A DNA stretch of 64,000 bases, from positions 15,249,014-15,313,013 of the forward strand of contig NC_133403.1 of NCBI RefSeq assembly GCF_047511655.1, read 5' to 3'. The notes under the pieces are model-generated. The model did not search any database. It saw nothing but the letters and a program-made list of their open reading frames with translations, and was not told where the DNA came from. Below are positions 44,945-55,984 of the stretch, piece after piece; within the stretch, counting starts at the first letter, position 1; every line of letters begins with the position of its first letter. The DNA comes from Castor canadensis (lineage: Eukaryota > Chordata > Mammalia > Rodentia > Castoridae). The position numbers and the translations under genes are program-made.

Positions 44945-45703
44945 TTAAACAGAGAAACGAGTTGGGCCCCCGGGCCACCAGTGGCCGGCACCCACTGGGA
45001 AGATTAGGACCAGGTGAGCTTCGGGGTACTGCGTTACTCCCACAGTCAAACCTGGGCCAGAGCAACATAGCCCCGTGCAGACTGACAGACTGGGCAGACT
45101 GACCTCCGCCCAGGGAAAAAAAGAGAAACTGACTAATAAGCAATAAGAACAATTAAGACACGCTGGAAAGAGGGTGGGGCGCCCTGAGCACTGAAGATTG
45201 GGGGAAGGGAACCCTTCCCAGGACTGTGAATAAGCAGGCTGGGCGGGCCAGAGAGGCTCTGGTGGGAGCGGGGCGCGTGCCCAGCAACCAGGAGCGGGGA
45301 AGCTTGTGAGAGTGGCAGAGGGAGAAAAACTCCACAGGAGAGGAGGGAAGACCCACTTCCCACGTGAACTGTAAATAAACATGGCGGCCGGCAGGAGCAG
45401 CAGCACCGCCCAGTAAGCAGGAGCAGGAAAGCTTGTGAAAGTGGTGGTGGGAGGAGAACTGCACAGGAGAGGGGGGAAGACCCACCTCCCACATGAACTG
45501 TAAATAAACACGTAGGCCTGACAACGCGGGGACAGTGTCACCTTTCCCAGTGCTTGGAAAGGGGAAAGCCTGTAGCAGAGGCTCCCGCACAGGAGAATTC
45601 TGAACAAACAAAGCCTGTGGGACCAGGTGAGTGCTAGCTCACCCCAGAGATCTGCATAAATAACGCTGCCACCTACAGCAAGCTGAGAGCAGCTGGCAGG
45701 CAA
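44945..45703 (-). other. Antisense open frame in the L1 5'UTR (ORF0-like position)
   Basis: On the minus strand one frame is open for 252 codons across the GC-rich 5'UTR. The first codon shown is TTG; the first ATG in frame is at 45382-45380, giving 145 aa. The 129-bp duplication produces a visible protein repeat: WVFPPLLCSS..FTSFPAP.YW and WVFPPLLWSF..LTSFPAP.CW. A second minus-strand frame (44764-44991, 75 aa) reads out over the L1 5' end. Primate L1s carry an antisense ORF0 in the same region. A GC-rich chance frame is the alternative. Confidence 0.4.
45283..45510 (+). repeat. 129-bp tandem duplication inside the L1 5'UTR
   Basis: Unit 1 around 45283-45392 and unit 2 around 45412-45510; 'aagcttgtga' occurs at 45300 and 45429, and 'gaactgtaaataaaca' ends each. 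The offset is 129 bp, a multiple of three. It recalls the monomers of mouse L1 promoters, but only two units are present and they differ in sequence. Confidence 0.9.
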
Positions 45704-45862
45704 GCCACAGTTGTAGATACCACTCTCAGAACTGTCTCCAGACTCTTTTTTTTCTTTTTCTCCCTACCTTTGATGAGAGAACAACTGAATTAAACCTGTA
45801 AGCCGAAAAACTTACTGAAACTGTACTGCATTTGAACGTGGGACACTTGGTGGGGCTTTTTT

Positions 45863-45868
<6 letters not shown>

Positions 45869-45902
<34 letters not shown>

Positions 45903-45907
45903 TGTGT
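45869..45907. repeat. (TG)n microsatellite in the L1 5'UTR
   Basis: Nearly pure TG repeat of about 39 bp. Confidence 0.95.
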
Positions 45908-46045
45908 AGTTTTGTTCTACTTTATGCATACCCTTTGATGAGACCACTACAGAACAACATCTGAGGCACCAACTCCAGGACTGGAGATTGAGACGGACAC
46001 CCAAATTATTAAGACTGAAACTGCATTGCATATAAACTTGGAAGT

Positions 46046-46101
46046 TTTTTGTTTTTTGTTTTGTTTTGTTTTGTTTTTTTATTGTTTTGTTTTGTTTTTT
46101 T
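46046..46101. repeat. T-rich (TTTTG)n run in the L1 5'UTR
   Basis: Alternating runs of T and single G; the short frames over it are artefacts. Confidence 0.9.
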
Positions 46102-46460
46102 AATTTTCTATTTTCCATTTTATTTTAATTCATTTTTATATATAGATATTTCTTTCATTTACTTATTTTTTATTTTTTTATCTTTGATTTTCAATGCTCT
46201 TTCTGTCTCTCTAATGTCTGTTCAGCTTACTCTCCATTAGTACACTAACATTCCCTGTTTATACCTTTGAAACTCTCTTGTCTGATACCTTGTTCTGCTT
46301 TCTCCCTCTTGTCTGTATATTTGTTTTCCCCTTTTCTTTAACTTCTTGCTTTCCATCTCAGCTCACCCTTCCATTCTAAATATTACCATTGTTATCATTA
46401 CAAGCTAGAAAATACTTAATTGCACAAAGTACAGGGACAGTAACAACACCAATGACAATG

Positions 46461-47689
46461 ATGGGAAGACAGAAAAAACAGGGAAACCAGTTTCCCCACA
46501 GCAAAAAATTAGTACAGGAACCAGAGGGGAATGAAGAGAACAGAAACTCAGATCCAGACTCCAACAAAATGAAGATAAACTATGCCAAAGGACCGAATGA
46601 AGTCCACAAGAATAATTTAAAAGAAGACATACTACAAGTACTCAATAAGAATTTTATAGAGATGATTCTGGATAGGGTCAACCAAAATGTACAGGAGACA
46701 CTCAAGAAATTCCAAAAAACAAAAATAGAGAATTTTAAAAAGCAAAAGAAGAAATAAAGGAAACCATAGAAGCACTGTATAAACACCAAAGTGAAAGGGA
46801 GGACACAATGAATAAATGAGTAAATGAACTCAGGACAAAAATAGACAACATTAAAGAGGAAAACTGCCAGGATATGGAAAACCTCAGAAAAAAAAACGAA
46901 ACAGAACTGCAAAACAAAACGGAAGGCCATTCCAGCAGAATAGAACAAACCGAAGACAGAATCTCAGAACTTGAAGATGAAATGGTAATTAAAGGAAAAA
47001 CCGAAGAACTATTAATTAAACAACTCAAGACCTGTGAAAAGAAAATGCAAGAACTCACTGACTCCATCAAAAGACCAAACTTGAGAATCATGGGCATCAA
47101 AGAAGGAGAAGAGGTGCAAGTGAAGGGAATGCGTAATATATTCAACAAAATAATAACGGAAAATTCCCAAATCTAGAGAAAGATATTCCCATACAGATGC
47201 AAGAGGCCTCCAGGACAACAAACAGACCAGATCAAAATAGAACTACTCCACGAAATATCCTCATTAAAACAACAAGTTCAGAAACTAAGGAAAGAATATT
47301 GAAGTCTGTAAGAGAGAAAAAACAAGTAACATACAAAGGTAAACCCATCAAAATCACAGCAGACTTCTCAACAGAAACATTAAAAGCAAGAAGAGCGTGG
47401 GGTGAGATCTTCTGGGCACTGAATGAAAATAACTTCAACCCCAGGATACTCTACCCAGCAAAGGTATCATTCAAAATAGATGGAGCAATAAAAGTCTTCC
47501 ATGATAAGCAGAAACTCATAAAAGTTCTTCCATGATAAGCAGAAACTAAAACAATATGTGACCACAAAGCCACTATTACAAAGGATTCTGCAAGGGATCC
47601 TGCACACAGAAAGTGACACCCAACTTAACCATGAAAAGGCAGGCAGCACCAAACCACAGGAAAAGAAAAAGCAAGACAGTAGAGAATAA
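46461..47689 (+). pseudogene. L1 ORF1 (RNA-binding chaperone), broken
   Basis: ORF1p trimerises by a coiled coil and binds L1 RNA. Of the possible starts (46452, 46458, 46461) I take the ATG opening MGRQKKQ. Piece 1 runs to 46757, where the frame is lost after an A-rich KKQKKK stretch. Piece 2 (46874-47176) has coiled-coil heptads (RIEQTEDRISELEDEM) and the RRM start (LRIMGIKEGEE), ending at a TAG. Piece 3 (47197-47535) holds the C-terminal domain (DQNRTTPRNILIKTT, ARRAWGEIF, NPRILYPAK). A 31-bp duplication at 47496-47547 then shifts the frame; the natural stop is probably TAA at 47687-47689. Three frames are used, so it is not translatable as one protein. Confidence 0.9.
47496..47547 (+). 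repeat. 31-bp-offset direct duplication in ORF1
   Basis: The 21-bp phrase starting CTTCCATGATAAGC occurs at 47496-47516 and again at 47527-47547. The offset of 31 bp shifts the frame near the end of ORF1. Confidence 0.9.
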
Positions 47690-47739
47690 CATCAAGTTAG
47701 GTACACAGAATCAAACCTTCAAACAACTAAGACAACTAA

Positions 47740-50700
47740 ATGGCAGGAATCACCACATACCTATCAGTACTAACGCTTAATATTAATGGACTTAATTCAC
47801 CCATCAAAAGACACCGCTTGACAAAATGGATTAAAAAAGAAGATCCAACAATTTGTTGCTTACAGGAGACTCATCTCACTGACAGAAATAAGCATATGCT
47901 TAGGATGAAAGGCTGGAAGAAGATTTACCAAGCCAATGGCCCCCAAAAACAGGCAGGAGTAGCAATACTTTTCTCTGACAAAGTAGACTTCAAACCTACA
48001 TTGATCAAACGAGATAAAGAAGGACATTCCATACTAATAAAAGGGGAAATAGACCAAAAGGAAATAATAATCATCAATCTGTACGCACCCAATGTCAACG
48101 CACCCAATTTCATCAAACATACCCTGAAAGACCTAAAAGCATATATAAACGCCAACACAGTGTTTGTGGGAGAGTTTAACACTCCATTATCATCAATAGA
48201 TAGGTCATCCAAACAAATCAATAAAGAAATCCAAGATCTAAAATATGCAATAGATCAAATTGACCTAGTAGATGTCTACAGAACATTTCATCCAACCTCT
48301 ACACAATATACATTCTTCTCAGCAGCCCATGGAACCTTCTCCAAAATAGATCATATCCTAGGGCACAAAGCAAGCCTCAGCAAATATAAGAAAATAGAAA
48401 TAATACCATGCATACTATCTGACCACAATGCAGTAAAAGTAGAACTCAACAACAAAAGTAAAGACAAAAAACATGCAAACAGCTGGAAACTAAACAACTC
48501 ATTACTTAATGAAGAATGGATCATCGATGAAGTAAAAGAGGAAATTAAAAAGTTCCTGGAAGTCAATGAAAATGAAAACACAACCTACCAGAACTTATGG
48601 GATACAGCTAAGGCAGTCTTAAGAGGAAAGTTTATAGCCATGAGTGCATATATTAAAAAGATTGAAAGATCCCAAATCAATGACCTAATGATACATCTCA
48701 AACTCCTAGAAAAACAAGAACAAGCAAATCCCAAAAGAAATAGAAGGAGAGAAATAATAAAAATAAGAGCTGAAATCAACGAAATAGAAACCAAAAAAAC
48801 CATACAAAGAATTAATGAAGCAAAAAGTTGGTTCTTTGAAAAAATAAACAAGATCGATAGACCCCTGGCAAACCTGACTGAAATGAGGAGAGAAAAAACC
48901 CAAATCAGTAGAATTAGGAATGTAAAAGGGGAGATAACAACAAACACCATGGAAGTCCAGGAAATCATCAGAGACTACTTTGAGAACATTTATTCAAATA
49001 AATTTGAAAATCTAAAAGAAATGGACAGATTTCTAGATACATATGATCATCCAAAACTGAACCAAGAGGAAATTAATCACCTCAATAGACCTATAACACA
49101 AAATGAAATTGAAGCAGCAATCAAGAGTCTCCCCAAAAAGAAAAGTCCAGGACCTGATGGATTCTCTGCTGAATTCTATCAGACCTTTAAAGAAGAACTG
49201 ATACCAACCCTCCTTAAACTGTTCCACGAAATAGAAAGGGAAGGAAAACTGCCAAACACATTTTATGAAGCCAGTATTACACTTATCCCAAAACCAGGCA
49301 AAGACACCTCCAAAAAGGAGAACTGTAGGCCAATCTCATTAATGAACATTGATGCAAAAATCCTCAACAAAATAATGGCAAACCGAATTCAGCAACACAT
49401 CAAAAAGATTATTCACCATGACCAAGTAGGCTTCATCCCAGGGATGCAGGGGTGGCTCAACATATGAAAATCAATAAACATAATAAACCACATTAACAGA
49501 GGCAAAGACAAAAACCACTTGATCATCTCAATAGATGCAGAAAAAGCCTTTGATAAGATCCAACATCATTTCATGATAAAAGCTCTAAGAAAACTTGGAA
49601 TAGAAGGAAAGTTCCTCAACATTATAAAAGCTATATATGACAAACCTACAGCCAGCATTATACTTAACGGAGAAAAACTGAAACCATTCCCTCTAAAATC
49701 AGGAACCAGACAAGGATGCCCACTATCTCCACTCCTATTCAACATAGTACTGGAATTCGTAGCCAGAGCAATTAGGCAAGAAGAAGGAATAAAAGGAATA
49801 CAAATAGGTAAAGAAACTGTCAAAATATCCCTATTTGCAGACGACATGATTCTATACCTTAAAGACCCAAAAAACTCTACTCAGAAGCTTCTAGACATTA
49901 TCAATAGCTATAGCAAGGTAGCAGGATATAAAATCAACATAGAAAAATCATTAGCATTTCTATACACTAACAATGAGCAAACGGAAAAAGAATGTATGAA
50001 AACAATTCCATTTACAATAGCCTCAAAAAAATCAAATACATAGGTGTAAACCTAACAAAAGATGTGAAAGACCTCTACAAGGAAAATGATACACTTCTGA
50101 AGAAAGAGATTGAGGAAGACTATAGAAAGTGGAGAGATCTCCCATGCTCATGGATTGGTAGAATCAATATAGTAAAAATGTTGATACTCCCCAAAGTAAT
50201 CTACATGTTTAATGCAATTCCCATCAAAATTCCAATGACATTTATTAAAGAGATGGAAAAATCTACTGTTAAATTTATATGGAAACACAAGAGGCCACGA
50301 ATAGCCAAGGCAATACTCAGTCAAAAGAACAATGCAGGAGGTATCACAATACCTGACTTCAAACTATATTACAAAGCAATAACAATAAAAACAGCATGGT
50401 ACTGGCACAAAAACAGACATGAAGAGCAGTGGAACAGAATAGAGAACCCAGATATGAAGCCACAAAACTATAACCAACTTGTCTTTGACAAAGGAGCTAA
50501 AAATATACGATGGAGAAATAGCTGCTTCTTCAACAAGAACTGCTGGGAAAACTGGTTAGCAGTCTGCAAAAAATTGAAACTAGATCCATGTATATCACCC
50601 TACACCAAGATTAACTCAAAATGGATCAAGGATCTTAATATCAGACCCCAAACTCTTAAGTTGATACAAGAAAGAGTAGGAAATACTCTGGAGTTAGTAG

Positions 50701-51552
50701 GTATAGGTAAGAACTTTCTCAATGCAACCCCAGCAGCACAGCAACTAAGAGATAGCATAGATAAATGGGACCTCATAAAACTAAAAAGCTTCTGTTCATC
50801 AAAAGAAATGGTCTCTAAACTGAAGAGAACACCCACAGAGTGGGAGAAAATATTTGCCAACTATACATCAGACAAAGGACTGATAACCAGAATATATAGG
50901 GAACTTAAAAAACTAAATTCTCCCCAAAATAATGAACCAATACAGAAATGGGCAAGTGAACTAAACAGAACTTTCTCAAAAGAAGAAATTCAAATGACCA
51001 AAATACACTTGAAAAAATGCTCACCATCTCTAGCAATAAAGGAAATGCAAATTAAAACCACACTAAGATTCCACCTCACCCCTGTTAGAATAGACATCAT
51101 CAGCAACACCACCAACAACAGGTGTTGGTGAGGATGTGGGGAAAAAGGAACCCTCTTACACTGTTGGTGGGAATGTAGACTTGTACAACCACTCTGGAAA
51201 AAAATTTGGAGGCTACTTAAAAAGCTGGACATCGATCTACCATTTGATCCAGTAATACCACTCTTGGAGATATACCCAAAAGACTGTTACTCCAGAGGCA
51301 CCTACACCCATGTTTATTGTGGCACTATTCACAATAGCCAAGTTATGGGAACAGCCAAGATGCCCCACCACTGACGAATGGATTAAGAAAATGTGGTATC
51401 TATACACAATGGAATTCTATGCAGCCATGAAGAAGAATGAAATGTTATCATTCGCTGGTAAATGGATGGAATTGGAGAACATCATTCTGAGTGAGGTTAG
51501 CCTGGCCCAAAAGACCAAAAATCATATGTTCTCCCTCATATGTGGACATTAG
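47740..51552 (+). pseudogene. L1 ORF2 (endonuclease-reverse transcriptase), four visible lesions
   Basis: ORF2p nicks target DNA and copies L1 RNA into it. The length, about 1270 codons, fits the family (human 1275). Endonuclease residues: N14, E43, Y115 and N147 are present and H229 (human H230) is present, but residue 145 is Glu (GEFN) where the catalytic Asp is expected (GDFN). One Lys is missing after SSKQ. The RT domain keeps [20 protein letters not shown] and FADD (49834-49845). Lesions: TGA at 49465-49467 (CGA to TGA type), an A7 run at 50025-50031 needing A8, TGA at 51129-51131, and a shift near 51300. The C-terminal part runs MFSLI..GH to TAG 51550-51552. Minus-strand frames inside are shadows. 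Confidence 0.93.
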
Positions 51553-51924
51553 ATCAAGGGTAAACACAACAATGGGATTGGACTATGAGCACATGATAAA
51601 AGTGAGAGCACACAAGGGAAAGGTGAGGATAGGTAAGACGCCTAAAAAATTAGCTAGCATTTGTTGCCCTCAACGCAGAGAAACTAAAGCAGATACCTTA
51701 AAAGCAACAGAGGACAATAGGAAAAGGGGAACAGGTACTAGAGAAAAGGTTAGTTCAAGAAGAATTAACCTAGAAGGTAACACCCACGGACAGGAAATCA
51801 ATGTGAGTCAATGTCCTGTATAGCTATCCTTATCTCAACCAGCAAAAACCCTTGTTCCTTCCTATTATTGCTTATACTCTCTCTACAACAAAATTAGAAA
51901 TCAGGGCAAAATAGTTTCTGCTGG

Positions 51925-51990
51925 GTATTGAGGGGGTGGTGGGGAAAGGGAGGGGGCAGAGTGGGTGGTAAGGGAGGGGGTGGGGGCAGG
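51925..51990 (+). other. G-rich tract in the L1 3'UTR (possible G-quadruplex)
   Basis: Repeated GGGG and GGGGG runs on the plus strand. L1 3'UTRs of several mammals carry G-quadruplex-prone tracts; the same tract sits at 39930-39990 and, in antisense, at 20838-20880. Confidence 0.65.
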
Positions 51991-52047
51991 GGAATAGAAA
52001 TGAACCAAGCCTTGTATGCACATATGAATAATAAAAGAAAAAGGAAA

Positions 52048-52061
52048 AAAAATAACTTATA
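52048..52061. repeat. L1 target-site duplication, 3' copy
   Basis: Exact copy of 44766-44779, following the A-rich tail. Confidence 0.93.
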
Positions 52062-54074
52062 AACCTTTCAGGTCTTAGTTTCCACAAACATTCAACAAAC
52101 ATGTATTTAATGCTGTTGCTTCTGATATTAGGATTTTTATGCTGATAAATTTTATGCTGATTATTTTCAAAGCCTTGTAACATGGTAATTTAACATGTAT
52201 TTCAATATCTCTTGTAGAAGCCAAGTGTGAGTTAAAAATTTTTAAATCAATGCACTCACATTTTATAATACAGATTCCAATATATTAACTCAGTGAGGAT
52301 TCACAGAGTCATATTATTTATAACTCCACATAACTTGTGAGTGCTTAAAGGTTTTATCCTCTCTTAAAGACCTTCTTGTAATATGTAAATATCTGTAGTA
52401 GGGAGAAAATCATTTACTGTTCTCCCTCCCTTAATGAATCCATTGCATCATTCCCATTTTAAGTTAAGGCAAATACTTGCCAAAGCAGGTATTTATTTTC
52501 CTGCATCATCAAAGGAGCATTCTTTCAATCTCTGTTGCTACAAATTAAAAAAAATTCACCCATATTTTAACATGTTTGTAAAATTTTTCCAGTAACCACA
52601 AAGTGTTGCTATTGAATTTCTCCTATTTATTTGGTGATTGTTTTATATCTTCTAATCATTTTTCTTTTATCATCATGTGGGGAATGTGGTAGGAAGTAAG
52701 GCACAAAATGTAAGTGAGCAGATTTATAAAAAGAAAGAGACATACAGCATAAATCTGATTCTGGCAGACCCCAAGAGATTGGAAAATCATGGTGTCTTGC
52801 TGTGCAGTTGATCCAGTTTCTCTAAAGACAGAAATATGTGCCCTATTATTTTTCATAAAAATATGCTGTGGATCACATTATGGAATATGCATAAGAGCTG
52901 CCTCTCCCTTATTTGTATTATGCAATTTAACAAAACCATTAGTCACAATTACTTGCAAGTTTGAAACACATATTTTAAAGATAATATATTCACAACTGGT
53001 AATATGATCACTAAGTGAAAGGAAAGAAATAAATGATGGAGTAATTCCTGAGATGAGGGAGAAAAATGGAGACTATAGAAAGGTTATTTAAGGCAAAGAA
53101 AGCAGCTTATGAGAATTTATATAACATTCAGAAACAGAGAATTAAAATTATTATAATGGCTGAAGCATGAAGTTCTAGATAAAAAGGTGTGGGGGATGTG
53201 AATAGAAATAAAGCTAGGAGTAACACTGTCCAAGGGATTTTAGTCCAGTTAACAGAGGTTGTTTTGAGATTACTCACATTTTGTAAAGGCTGGTTGTCTG
53301 CCAAAATCTGTACTGGAAGAAGACCCTTTTGAAGACCTCATAATGTAACAAGAGAGATCAGTTTGCTATTGATCAAAATTTTCCAGGTTATGGATGAATT
53401 AGGCAGAGAAAGCAGAAAAAAATACCTGACGATGTAGTTTTCGTGTGTTTTGGAGGCATATTATCTTGTTTTCATAATCCATGTGCTCTTATCTTGAGCA
53501 CACGGGATTGGTGCTACACTGAGGAGGTGGGGGGGCACTTTAGGGGATGCAGAGGCTGAAGTCAGGTTTGTCCTTATTTCAAGTCCTCTACTTGCACTGT
53601 AGTGCTGACAGTGTGGGATGCTGGTGGGTTTTGTGACTCAGCTTCTCAGAGTAGGGAGAGGGAGACCATCCTAGGGCCTTGTTGAAGAAGTCAGTACCAT
53701 CTTTCACAGCTGCTTGCACCAACCTTAGTCCTACTCCAAAAACCCAGGCACAGAGCACATAAAAACAGATTTCCTACTCAGGATAACCATACCTATGATC
53801 CCATAGGATGCTTTTCCTTTCATTACTTATTTACCCACCCCCTAACTAGATCCAAGTTTTCACTCTGTCTCACTCTCTCTTAGATATCATTAAAACACAG
53901 CACAATGCAGATCTTACATACAGAGTTCAATTAAAATTCCAACATTTTATCATGAAAAATTTAAACATGCATAAAAAGTTGAAGAGAAATTACAGTGAGT
54001 GGCACTCCTTTATCCATCATCCAGTTCCACCATTGTTTATCACATTAGGAAAATGCAAAATATTTTTATCAGTT
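52062..54074. other. Unique intergenic DNA
   Basis: Two kilobases with no gene or repeat family recognised. GC rises near 53510-53760 but without a usable frame. Confidence 0.4.
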
Positions 54075-54352
54075 TAGAAAAGTGTCAGGTTTTTTTGGGG
54101 AGGATTGTTTGGTTGGGTGGATTTTCCTGGTGGTGGAGGATATGGAACTCAGGTCCTTGCATGTGTTAGGGGTTTGAACTCAGGGCTTGCCACTTGAGTC
54201 ACACCTCCAATCCATTTTTATCTGGTTATTTTGGAGATAAGGTCTCTCAAACTGTTTGTTGGGGCTGATCTCAAATCCCTGACTTCTCCATCTTAGTCTC
54301 CCAAGAAGCTAGGCGTATAGGTGTGGGCCACCTGCTTCTGGTCGCACCTAAC
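54075..54352 (-). mobile_element. SINE (antisense, both parts)
   Basis: tRNA-like head read backwards ('tttgaactcagggcttgcc', 'cttgagtcacacctcca') followed by the 'gataaggtctctcaaac' and 'agctaggcgtataggtg' body, the same order as at 62810-63030. Confidence 0.8.
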
Positions 54353-55257
54353 TTCTTAATGTCTTTTGGCTTATGTGTGCTGAGACAGTAGAGACAAACC
54401 AGGAAAGTTTGGGAACCTTTCTTATTTTTTCAGACAGTAAACTACTTGCCTTCTGAAGCCTTATAATATCTGATTCCTAGAATTCATCAGGACCCATTCT
54501 CTAAAAACTCAGAAAAATTCCCAGGAATGATGGAGTTTCAGTTGTGCACTGCCTATTTGCTTACCAACTGACGGAGTCTGGAAAGCAGGAGTGGGGTTTG
54601 TTTTATACCCAACTCCACACCTCTGGGGCATGACACACTGCCAAAGCATCCAAGGACATCTCCTCTAGAGGAACTAGATCAGAGACTGGGTTTCAGGCTA
54701 ATCCCTCCCTATCTCAGGATATCATTCCCAGAAGATTTCACGGCTATATTTTGACAACTACAAAAGAGAAGTGGGAGAGAACCAGGTTGGTCCAAGGCCC
54801 CCAGAAAACTGTCTGGCACAACCTAACATTCATCCAGCTCTATTTTTATTTGGTTGCTACAGATATGAATGTCACCCAACTGTGACTGTCCAGATTTCTT
54901 CAGCTTCTTTGCTAGCCTTTGTCCCTAACCACAGTCTCACACTGACCTCCCAACAGCTGGACAAAGCTCTCCAAAGCTCCTCGTTGAGGCTTGAGGCAAC
55001 CCAGCTGTGCCCATCACTTACACGCTCCTCTCAAGGTCTGGACAGAATGACCTGGGAACACAGATGGGTCTTCTTATACAGCACTCAAGTTCACCAGCAA
55101 GAGCAGAAACCTCAGGGTCCTTGCATACACAGAGCACATCTGTTATTAGTTCATCAAATGTCCCAGCCACATTTGAGAGCCCTGACCTCCTGACTTTGGA
55201 TATTAGTATGCTGTATACTTCATTTTTTGGAGCACTTGTAATTATAAAAACAAAATT
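54353..55257. other. Intergenic with an unassigned 140-codon frame
   Basis: The frame at 54771-55193 (first codon not ATG) shows no domain, repeat or signal that I recognise and overlaps another frame; I treat it as chance. Nothing else. Confidence 0.4.
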
Positions 55258-55625
55258 AGTTGTCTTTTTTGTTTGTTTCTCTTTGGCATTTCTGGGGTTT
55301 TAATTTAGGGCTTTGCAATTGCAAAGCAGGTACTTTACTACTTGAGCCACACCTCTAGTCTATTTGCTTTGGTTGTTTTGTAGATGGGGGGGGGTCTCCA
55401 GAACTATTTGCCTAGGCTGAGCTCAAGTCATGATCCTCCTGATCTTTGCCTCCCAAGTACTATGTCTGAGTTTGTTTTTTGTTTGTTTGTTTTCTGATGG
55501 TGCTGAGGTTTGGACACATGGCCTAATGCTTTCTAGGCAGGTATTCTTATGCTTGAGCCACTCCACTAGCCTCAAGGTACCTAGGATTACAGGTATGAGA
55601 CAGGTATGCACTGCGAAGGTCATTG
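55258..55625 (-). mobile_element. Nested antisense SINEs
   Basis: An antisense SINE (55258-55470: 'cttgagccacacctctag', then 'ggggtctccagaacta', then 'tgcctcccaagtac') is interrupted by a second SINE head (about 55471-55572: 'tgatggtgctgaggtttgga', 'cttgagccactccac'). The first element resumes with 'aggtacctaggattacagg'. GTAC flanks both sides of the insert, perhaps part of a target duplication. Confidence 0.75.
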
Positions 55626-55984
55626 TTCACCTTATTCTTCATATCTCCAGAATGTACCAGAGCTTGTTACATAGTGCTTATAAATGTTCATGAATGAATG
55701 AAATTCTTTTTGCTTTTAAGTGTTCCTCTTGTACTTCTCCAGCCTTTCTCTCTCCTTTCCCCCACCTTTCATTTTTTCTTTCTTTCCAGCCACTATATCT
55801 CTGGCATGCCAGCATCACCCATAGACCTCGCAGAGATCTGCAGCCTGCCACACCTCATGTTTTCATACTTCATAACATTCTGAAACAAGAACGTTAGCCT
55901 CTCTGCTACTGTCATGATTGAGCCATGGTTTCCCTAAAAGAAGTAGTGTAGCTCCCAAGAGGTTAATTCACTAAGACCACATTT
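55626..55984. other. Unique sequence, nothing recognised
   Basis: CT-rich around 55720-55800; the two overlapping short frames there are not supported. Confidence 0.4.

Larger units (their letters stand above)
44780..46460 (+). promoter_or_regulatory. L1 5'UTR / internal promoter region
   Basis: Starts GGGGATTCCAAGATGG. The CCAAGATGG at 44787-44795 is a YY1-like site at the same place as in human L1, where YY1 sets the start of transcription. A second YY1-type core, ACATGGCGGC, lies at 45379-45388. 44940-45560 is GC- and CpG-rich. A TG run (45869-45907) and a T/TTTTG run (46046-46101) sit before ORF1. The 5'UTR is about 1.7 kb, longer than that of human L1 (about 0.9 kb). Confidence 0.8.
44780..52047 (+). 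mobile_element. Full-length L1 retrotransposon with target-site duplications
   Basis: About 7.27 kb flanked by an exact 14-bp duplication. Order: CpG-rich 5'UTR (44780-46460), ORF1 (46461-47689), short spacer, ORF2 (47740-51552), 3'UTR with a G-rich tract (51925-51990) and an A-rich tail. L1 copies itself by ORF2-made nicking and target-primed reverse transcription. ORF1 has several breaks and ORF2 four visible lesions, so this copy should be immobile, but it is young: the target duplication is perfect and ORF2 is open over long stretches. Other copies of the family end at 40070 and 20775 and start at 63129. Confidence 0.96.

Noticed and set aside
54771..55193. 140-codon frame between SINEs
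   Set aside because: No ATG at its start, no domain or conserved motif, overlapping alternative frame; likely chance in GC-moderate DNA.
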